A stretch of DNA of 64,000 bases from Gnetum montanum. Its lineage: Eukaryota; Streptophyta; Gnetopsida; Gnetales; Gnetaceae. Positions 56,181-64,000 of the stretch are shown one piece after another (within the stretch, counting starts at the first letter, position 1; each line of letters begins with the position of its first letter). A model generated the notes under the pieces. That model was given only the letters and a program-made list of their open reading frames with translations. It was not told the DNA's origin and ran no database searches. The position numbers and the translations under genes are program-made. Location: the NCBI GenBank assembly GCA_015680685.1, contig MNCI01034648.1, forward strand, positions 74,772 to 138,771, given 5' to 3'.

Positions 56181-57127
56181 TGATGAGCACGCGCGATCTG
56201 GTCGAACTCTGTAGATGGACTAGTTGTGGCACCTAGATAGTTAGCCTTAGGTTGCAGTTCGCTATCTTCCCACCTAAACTATTATTGCATATGTCACGTA
56301 TGGTTTAGTCTATATGAGGTGTATGATGTGTCCTAATCTATGCTACTCCTGAAGGCAGTGGAAAATAATATTAACTAAACTAAACTAGGAGGAAAAGGGT
56401 AAGAAAATCTAATCTAGCCTAAGTGCAACAAGCAACTGATTCCTTGATCAACCGTACACATCTTGGACTTCGTGCACCACTGGGACTACCAGGCATAGAT
56501 CCTAGGTACGCCACTAGGATTACCAAGCGCAGATCCCAAATATGCCACTAGGTTACCAAGCGTAGATCCTAGCTGCACCACTGGGCTACCAAGCAGTCAC
56601 ACTTAAATGCTTGTAATCAAGTCATACTTGTTCCGTTTCTAGGAGTTTAAGAGTAAGAGACTAATCGCAATGAGTAACTGATTCCTTGACTAGTCGTACA
56701 CATCCGTAGATGCTCGTAATCAAGTTGTACTCATACCACGCTACGAAATCAATAAATAACATTAAATAAATAACAAATAAATAAACTAAGTGAACGCTGC
56801 AATGATGAAGTAATCTCGATCTTTATTGCTGGTCATGTACGTGTCCAAGTACGGCACACTTGAATAAAGACACCGTACAATTACATTCACCACACTGCAG
56901 GCAGACACGGGAAAAAAATCTAACTTTGGAGTGATCGAACCGCCAGAGCTTCGCTACTCTAAAACTGGGATCGCGAACAAGGGAGAGCCATGCCTTATTT
57001 ATAGATATGGCGGCAGACTGCGTACACGATATCATAGGAAAGACCTGATATCGCGTACGCGATATCGTGGGGGATGCGATATCGCAGAAGACGTGATATC
57101 GCGGCCTATGCGAATCGCATCTCATCA
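56181..57127 (-). repeat. Element H 5' LTR (right copy)
   Basis: 947 bp, partner of 48096-49146. It lacks about 40 bases next to its TGATGAG end (the GTGGCGAGGTACCCC block) and one tandem unit. TATA box at 56996-57003, palindromes at 57024-57112. Confidence 0.93.
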
Positions 57128-57132
57128 ACAAG

Positions 57133-58060
57133 ATTTCTAATTTATTTAAAAATCATAAGAAACACAATGTGCAAGATTCTACTAGACTTAGGTTCCAAAT
57201 TTATCTCAAAAAATGTATAAAGAATGAAACCTACCACTACTTAAGAAATGCAACATCAAATTGAAGCTTATAGACTAGATCATTATTATTCCTTTAGAAC
57301 TAATTAGCGATATTATAATCACCATTAGTGAGTAATCATACCCTAATTATTTCCTAGTAATTCATGTAGATAATAATAAGGGAGAATTTCCCATCATCAT
57401 GGGAAGAGCTTAGCTAAGTACCATTGATGCCAAAATACGAATCAGGAATTTTTCCATGGAAATATTCAAGGAAAATAATCTTGGAGTTATGGAGAGAAGA
57501 GATTTTTATGTATCATGTACAGTGACACAAGATATAACTACATGTAAAAGACATGGATCATGAGATGAAGAATGACCACAACATGCAAATCATGTGCCAA
57601 AGTAAAGAACATGCAAAGATTCATGTACACAATAATCATAAAGTGGGATGGCATCCAATGACTAACTTTAGATGAAATTTGTAATTCAACTATATGCATG
57701 GGACAAACAAAAATCCTTCACATTGCTTACATTGATAACTTGAATGAAATGAAGTAGCTTAGCTACAAACTCTCTAATGTAGAAAAAAGACAAGAAGAAG
57801 ACATGAATTAGGAAGAGTTAGAGATTCTAGAAACTTTTGAAACTAAAACTTCTTTAACTAGAGACATTACTCGTCTCACTTGATTATGTATTTCCAAAAA
57901 ATGGTAAACCAATAATTTTAATGTAAATATAATGAAAGAAAAAAAATAGATACTACTAATAATGATGAATAAATGGACAACAACATTTGCTTCATCATAA
58001 GATGAGATCACAAGGATAGATCTATGCATATGTTAACATTAGATCTACATGGATCCTACC
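57133..58060 (+). pseudogene. Element G protease remnant
   Basis: Aspartic protease homologous to A 16040-16900. The active-site triplet is D-L-G (LLDLGSKFIS, about 57175-57205), as in B. FPIIMGR-like sequence follows near 57390. Heavily stopped. Confidence 0.7.
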
Positions 58061-60605
58061 ATTAAGCCCAAGAGACAATCATAGCAAAGGATGAACCACA
58101 AACTAAATTAAGTCATCAAGTAGGAGGTGGAAAAGCTCCCTAAGGTGAGGTTCATCTACCCTATTATGGATAGTAAGTAGGTAAGTATATTTCTCATTTA
58201 AAAAAAAAAAGATAACCAATGAAGAATATACATAGATTTTCAACTATTGAACATGGTAACATTTAGGAATCATTTATCACTATCATATGTGGATCAAAGG
58301 TTGGATACTATTATAGGTCACTAATATTAAACCTTTATAAATGGCTATAGTACCTACAATCAAATCCAAATAGCCCTAAAGGACTACGTTAAAACAAAAT
58401 TCACAAGTTCCTAAGGAACCTTTGCAAATAAAAATATGTCTTTTAGTCTTTGTAATTTTCTTGCATCTTTTTAACATCTTGTTCTTAATAGCAAATTAGC
58501 AATGGTATGGAAGCCTTCATGGATGACTTCTTCACCTATGACTTTGACTTTAAGTAAGTATTAGATCATTTGAAGTAGTTTTTAAAGAATTACATAGAGA
58601 ATAATCTAAACCTTAATTGGACAAAAATCCATTTAATGATCCAAGAAGATATAGTTCTTGGGCACTAGATATTAGAAAACGAAATAGAGTTGGATCTTGA
58701 AAAGATCATAGTAATCTAGGGAATAACTTAGAGGACACAAACTGTAAAAGATGTTAGATCATTTCTTAAACATACATGCTACTATAAGAGGTTTGTTGAA
58801 AACTTCTCTAAAATTGCAAAATCACTAGTGGAGCTAACAAAGAAAGATACACTATTGAAGTGGACCAAAGAATGTGATAATACATTTGAACTATTAAAGT
58901 AGAAACTTTTGGAAACTCCAATTCTACAAGAATCTAACTATTATATGTCATTTCTCATCATGTTGAATGCATCTAATTTCTCTTTGGAAGTAGTGGTTAC
59001 ATAATTGAATGATCAAAAATGGCCATACCACATCCATTGCACAAGAAAAAGTATTGCAAGTACACAATAAAAACTATAGCATATTATAAATAGAACTTAT
59101 GACTATGGTATACACCTCAAAAAAATTCAAGCACTGTGTGCTTGGATATCTAGCTTTTATGCACACTAACCATAGTGTAATACACTTTCTCATGAATAAA
59201 CTAGTGATTAATCCTTGTATCCTATGATGACTAGTGATTTTATAGAAGTTTGACATTACAATGATAGATAGAAAGGAAACCAAGATGTTGTGACCAATCA
59301 TCTATCTATATTAAGAAGGAATAATAAGGCTAATGAAGAGTCTCTTTCATCTTATTTTCTTGATAAAATACTCTTTAAGAAGGTAATAATGATAATAACT
59401 AATGCAACCAAACCATGGTAAATAGAATATCTTTTATATCTAATCAAACAAGAGATTCCTACTAAATAGAATAATATAAAATAGAAATAATTCCTCCACC
59501 AAGTTAAACACTACATGGAGATCAAGGGTCACCTCTCTAAAATCTACATAGATGGCTTGATGCAATGGTGTATACCTAATGATGATCAAATCAAGATTCT
59601 TTAAGATGATCATGAAGGACCTTATAAAGGCCATTATGCAAGGAGGAGAATGATCATCAAAATCCTCATGGAACAATACTTGTGGCCCACAATCTTCAAG
59701 GATGCACATTGTTATATCAATTCTTGTGAATGTTGCCAACAAGATGATGGAATGACTGCTAAGTCAAAGGATCTACAATAATGGATCCAAATATTTGAAT
59801 TCTTAAATCTATGAGGAATTGATTTCAAGGGTTGCATCACATCCATGTCTAATGAGAAATCCTACATCATTGTTACGAAGGACTATTATATCAAATGAGC
59901 ATTGGCCATAGACATAACCTATTATACATCAACAACTATGGATAGGATTTTTTAGCAATAGGTGATAAATAGGTTTGGTGTACCTAGAACATTTATATCT
60001 AACAATTAAATACATTTGACAAGTGCTACTTTTAAGAAGCTAATGGAACACTTGAGGATAAAACATAAGCTAACAACACCCTATCACCCCTAATCCAACA
60101 ATTAAGCTAAGGTAATGAATAGGGAAATTATGAAAATCTTTATTAAGATCATTAGTAGATATAGAAGAGATTAGAGAACAAAACTCAATGATTCCTTATA
60201 GAGCTACCACTCTACATTGAAACTTCCTATAGGCTACTCCCCCTATGAGTTAGTATAGGGTAAGCTACCAAATCGTCTCATCCAAAGAGAGTTATGTATA
60301 CTTAATACAACCTCTGACCTTAACCTCAACATCAGTCTAGCATAAAATGAATAACTCATGGACCTCAACATGTTAGATGAAAATAAAAGAGTAGCCCTCA
60401 TGTAATGAATGAAGTGCATAATATATATACCAAATAACAACATGATGCTAAGATCTGATGAGTGGTATTTCAACTTGAAGAAAATGTTCTTTATTGGAAT
60501 CTCATGCATGTACCTCAATAGAAAAATTTTAAACATGATGAAAAGTATTCTACATAATCTGATCCACTTTCCAATCAAGTGATATAAAATCTACCATCCC
60601 AATTA
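58061..60605 (+). pseudogene. Element G pol remnant (RT, RNase H, integrase)
   Basis: RT relics: RIYIDFQLLNMVTF (58230), YNQIQIALKD, MSFSLCNF, and a decayed catalytic region near 58515-58540. RNase H: KKFKHCVLGYLAFMHTNHSVI (about 59118-59180, shown in part by FKHCVLGY). Integrase: CECCQQD region (59725-59745), SYIIVTKDYY-like core, CCAC-rich linker, and VNREI..FIKIISRYR near 60115-60165. It is read across several frame changes by alignment with A. Completely non-functional. Confidence 0.75.
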
Positions 60606-60610
60606 CCTAC

Positions 60611-61900
60611 TTTTTCATGTTCATTAGAGATCATGACTAAGTGTAATTTTGATATTATTTCATGTGGGTTTAACCATCAAACTCCCTAAATACATCATCA
60701 TGAGATACATTTTCACCCTTCAAAGATCTCTATGAACCATTTAATTTCTTAATTATTTCTTATAAATTATTTTCGTGCATTATAGAGTGTAGTGAATCAA
60801 TCAAATGGGAGACTGCAAGTTATGTGGAATTAAAGTGCTAGGATCATGGTGTGTAGAATGTGCAACATTGAGCAAATTCTATAAAAAAACCACATAAATT
60901 ATTGAAATTAACAATAAAATATTAAAACATGAATAATAATTCTTAATTCTGTCTATTCTATCTTAACTCTCTATTTGAATCCTCTATGTTATGATGATTT
61001 CTTCTTATCCTCCTTAGTTGCCTAGTTATTACTACTCTAATTCCACTTCAATCTACATCAGTTTGACTTCAATTTGGTAATTCTTGTAACTTCTAACTAA
61101 CTATTATAATATACTATAGATTCCAAGAGATCATAGCTCCTCATCTAGGCCATATTTAGCATTAAATGAGTAACTAATGCTAGCCACTACAAGTAGCAGC
61201 CATCTCAAATAAGTCTTTAATGATTGACATATCAATTTTTAATTATTAAGAGTGTAAATGATCAATATGGGCTATCGATCACATGACCTTATACTGATAA
61301 AACTAGTAATTTTAAAATATATTTATTAAAACATGATGCAAGTCACACCTAGTTGGCTCTTCAACTTTATCATTAGTTTCTCAATGCCAAAGATAACTAG
61401 AGTCTACATCATCTCACATTTAGAAGAGAAATATGTACTATAAGTCACTGTGGATTGTATCAACTCACAATTCCTATTAAGACCAAGTTTTAGACATACT
61501 CAACTTACTAGTTGACTCAAAAAAACTACACATCATTCCTTTCATGCTTAGGTGTTCTTCCACTATGTTGTCCACTCATCAAGAGATATTTCAAGGTTGA
61601 AAAGTATAAATGAAGCTCCAAGGACTGTAAATTACTTGCATGAGGTTGCAACTACCTTCTAAATGATAGAAAATCATCAAAAATTAATAATATCTAAGCA
61701 TTAATTCATGGCCTAACATGGCCCCCACTTGTTCTTTATCATATTGGTAAAAGAGAGTAAAAGAATGTGTATGCATTAATGATATAAAATAAAGAAAAAA
61801 TACATAATATAGAAAAATGAAATCATATATCATAGTGCTAAACTAAAATAGCTATACATCAAAATTAGAGAAGGGACATAGATGATGGTAATATTAAAAA
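60611..61900. other. Region beyond G pol, no gene seen
   Basis: AT-rich. Presumably 3' untranslated region of G. No polypurine tract or LTR recognised. Confidence 0.45.
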
Positions 61901-61909
61901 AAGAAGTGA

Positions 61910-63209
61910 TGGTTCAACCTGGAGAAGTTAAGCCTACTAAAGGATGGGGTTGTGGAGCACCTAATGATGCTACCCCATCCACACTTATGAATTCTACCTT
62001 TGTCACCTAATCATGCACCTAGCCTATAGTACTAGATGGACTATCTCAATTATGGATGGGCATTCCCATATTATCAAAATCTATATCTTGAATGTTTACT
62101 ATCCTCTTCATAGCAAACAATGTCTACAACTCCTAAGGCTAATCAAACGTAGGTTTGGCTAGCAACTTGAGGTTGGAGGCCAATCTATACTACCTTTTCT
62201 TAATCTAATCAAAATTTTCATGTAATTAGGTCTCCATCTCTAATAGAAATGTCATCATGTTGGTTGAATCTTGCTAGCTAGCCACTCCTCCAAGATGTTA
62301 TGATGGTTACTACATATCATAGTGCACTTTCTAGGCATCCTTGTCCTTATCCCTAAGGACATGAAAATTTGGGATTCCACAAATCTTCTCAAATCATATC
62401 CTTGATAGCCACTAATTATATAATGGATACCCCAGGTTGAAAAACTGATATTCTCCCTATGTAATAATCTAAATGATTGACAAGGCTAGAGTAGATAGTG
62501 CAAAATCCTAATATAAGGAAGAAATGACTAGTGGAAAAGGAATACCATTTACATTCATAACCACAATCTCCATCCTCAACAAGATGATAAATGGATAGTT
62601 AAGGATGCACAAATCCTCAAGAGCAAGAAGAATAACCATGTCAAAGACATGACATGGGTAAAGTGAGAGCTACCCAAGATGTTGGTCATAAGTTCTTATG
62701 CAAAAAGCCTCTTCTCTGAGGTTCTTATATGACCAACCTATATCATCTCTTCACATATCATTGAGGGAATCTAGTAGCTAGGTCTTTCACTCTAATGAGG
62801 CTACTACAAAGTGCTGTTAGAAGGGACCAATCCTCATGTTGAGCAACAAGCCAATTGGTTGCTTCATGATGGTGTCAATGATATCACCCACTAAGAAGCC
62901 CTAAGAAGAAGCTAAGATCTTCCTAAATGTCATATTGAACTAACATGCCACCTCTTCAAAGTATTCCTTACCACTATTCATGATAAACTCCAAGTTATGG
63001 ACCTACAATGATGTAGCCATTGGAGAGTTAACAAGATCTATCAAGGGCTTGAAGTTCCTAAGCATACACTTGGGCTTTGTAGAAAAATTTACTTTCTTCT
63101 TCTCTTACTCTAAGCACTCCATACACTCATGATGAAAGCACTACTGGTTAGCCTCTTGCTCCTGCTACTAGGCAATTGGATCTATTGTAGCTATTGTTGA
63201 TTCTTGCAT
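61910..63209 (-). pseudogene. Unrecognised minus-strand reading frame (about 430 codons)
   Basis: One continuous frame from an ATG at 63209 (MQESTIATIDPIA) to about 61910, without frameshift but with some 25 stops, nearly all TAG at positions where CAG is likely. Visible segments include GDIIDTIMKQPIGLLLNMRI (about 62890-62830), WSYKNLREEAF, LNYPFIILLRM and GIPFPLVISSLY (about 62560-62530). The last two resemble in order and spacing NLPHLYLTEIL and ALPFPYLIRKLC of the H extra protein, so the two may be distant relatives. It is opposite in direction to G pol. No function can be assigned. Confidence 0.5.
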
Positions 63210-64000
63210 CTACAAGTGAATGCTCTTGTGCTGATAAGCATGAGAGATGGGTTACTACTCTCATTAGAACAATTGGTACATAAACGTAATCAAAAACTTA
63301 AGCATATTAAAGTGCATAAAACATAAAAAGTAAAATGACATAACAAAAAAAGTATGAAAAATAAATGCATAAACTAAAAAAAATATCGAAAATAACCATA
63401 GGTAGAAATTAAAGTATGGCATAACAATTTTATAAAAGGAAAAAGAACAAATCAACAAACTAAGATAAGACTAACAAAAACAAGTATGTAAAACATAAAG
63501 AGCATAATCCCATCATTATGTTTCTAGTCTACCAAAGTTATAATTACCACTCATAATAATGTTCCACATCTAATTTAAGATCAGAAAATTTGCTCAAAAC
63601 AAAGTTAAAATAAAAGTATTTATGAAAAGGTACTAGACATAGTGAGTAATATTAACCAGAATTACCTAAACCCTTGTACAAATAATAGATTACTAACAAT
63701 TGTATGCAAATTCTAAAATATTAAATACAAAGGATTTTTTATATAAAAACCAATTCCAATATTAAAAACAAGGAAAGAGCTATAATATCAATACAAATAA
63801 AATTCCAAGGAGAATAAGAAAAATATCATTAATAGACCATAATATAAAAAGACATCTCAGTGCAATCTTAATTTAAAGTAATTAAGCATAGCTTAATGCA
63901 TAGTTAGTATTCAAATTTAGCAAAAGAACCTAGGAACAAAATCGAAATCTCTAAGATAGAAGTAACTATCAAAACATAAAATGATTAACATAGATCCCCT
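63210..64000. other. AT-rich right end, no gene seen
   Basis: Very AT-rich. No feature recognised. Element G's 3' LTR may lie beyond the window. Confidence 0.45.

Larger units (their letters stand above)
48096..57127 (-). mobile_element. Element H: pol-less Athila-like retrotransposon with an extra coiled-coil gene
   Basis: A complete 9032-bp minus-strand insertion in G with perfect 5-bp target duplication, primer site, gag and polypurine tract. Protease, RT, RNase H and integrase are absent: gag is followed within a few bases by the internal polypurine-like tract. In their stead it has a 903-codon second frame close to the 3' LTR. It is better preserved than G. Autonomous relatives would have to supply the enzymes. 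Confidence 0.9.
44400..60610 (+). mobile_element. Element G: decayed Athila-like retrotransposon, split by H
   Basis: Plus-strand relative of A: LTR end, primer site, gag (45508-47850), protease and pol (57133-60600) in the same order and with matching motifs. The decay is heavy, with stops every few codons in places. H sits at the gag/protease border. No 3' LTR is found by 64000, so the right limit given is only the end of pol. Confidence 0.8.

Noticed and set aside
1-64000. tRNA or rRNA genes
   Set aside because: Only tRNA-complementary primer sites were found; no cloverleaf or rRNA-like sequence was recognised.

Overview
The window is a heterochromatin-like stretch of a large seed-plant nuclear genome. 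It is AT-rich, and almost all of it is decayed Ty3/gypsy LTR retrotransposons stacked inside one another. Plant origin is supported by dual-RNase-H Tat-type pol, Athila-type elements with a tRNA-Asp-like primer site, and degenerate chromovirus fragments. In-frame stops are very often TAG where CAG is expected, the pattern left by decay of methylated cytosine in plant CHG sites. I cannot name the species. No intact host gene is visible.

Layout. Left block, 354-38656: a four-level nest. Level 1 is a minus-strand Tat-like element (D), with LTRs at 359-1826 and 37353-38651 and target duplication ATAAC. It is split by level 2, a plus-strand Athila-like element (A, 12465-37051, duplication ACCAC). 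A is split in its reverse-transcriptase/RNase-H region by level 3, a minus-strand Athila-like element (B, 17650-32326, duplication ATTGT/ACTGT) that has lost RT, RNase H and integrase. B is split at its gag-protease junction by level 4, a 7.67-kb insert (C, 21163-28828) bordered by an 89-bp duplication rather than a 5-bp one. C joins the 5' end of what looks like a host HAD/FCP1-type phosphatase gene (promoter, exon 1, intron, part of exon 2) to the pol and 3' part of a second, much better preserved Tat-like element.

Middle, 38657-44400: AT-rich sequence with no gene, a plus-strand chromovirus fragment (E, RNase H, integrase and a degraded C-terminus), an integrase fragment of another chromovirus, and an LTR end followed by a perfect initiator-tRNA-Met primer site.

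Right block, about 44400-64000: a very decayed plus-strand Athila-like element (G: LTR end, tRNA-Asp-like primer site, gag, then protease and pol). It is split by a younger minus-strand element H (48096-57127, duplication ACAAG). H has no pol. It keeps gag and a second, 903-codon reading frame near its 3' LTR, coding for a protein with a long coiled coil. That frame starts directly after a strong splice acceptor and lies downstream of an extra LTR-like promoter fragment. Beyond G's pol is an unrecognised minus-strand reading frame (about 61910-63209), possibly related to the H protein.

How the parts relate. A and G are relatives with gag, protease and pol. B (gag-protease) and H (gag plus extra protein) lack the enzymes and would depend on such relatives. 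All four share the primer-site type, the GGGGGTA polypurine tract at the 3' LTR (seen in A, B and H), and in A, B and H a second tract copy near the end of pol. The points most worth following up are the captured HAD gene with its in-frame fusion to protease, the 89-bp duplication, the H coiled-coil gene with its splice site, the 180-bp tandem array inside D, and the GATATC palindrome clusters in the LTRs.
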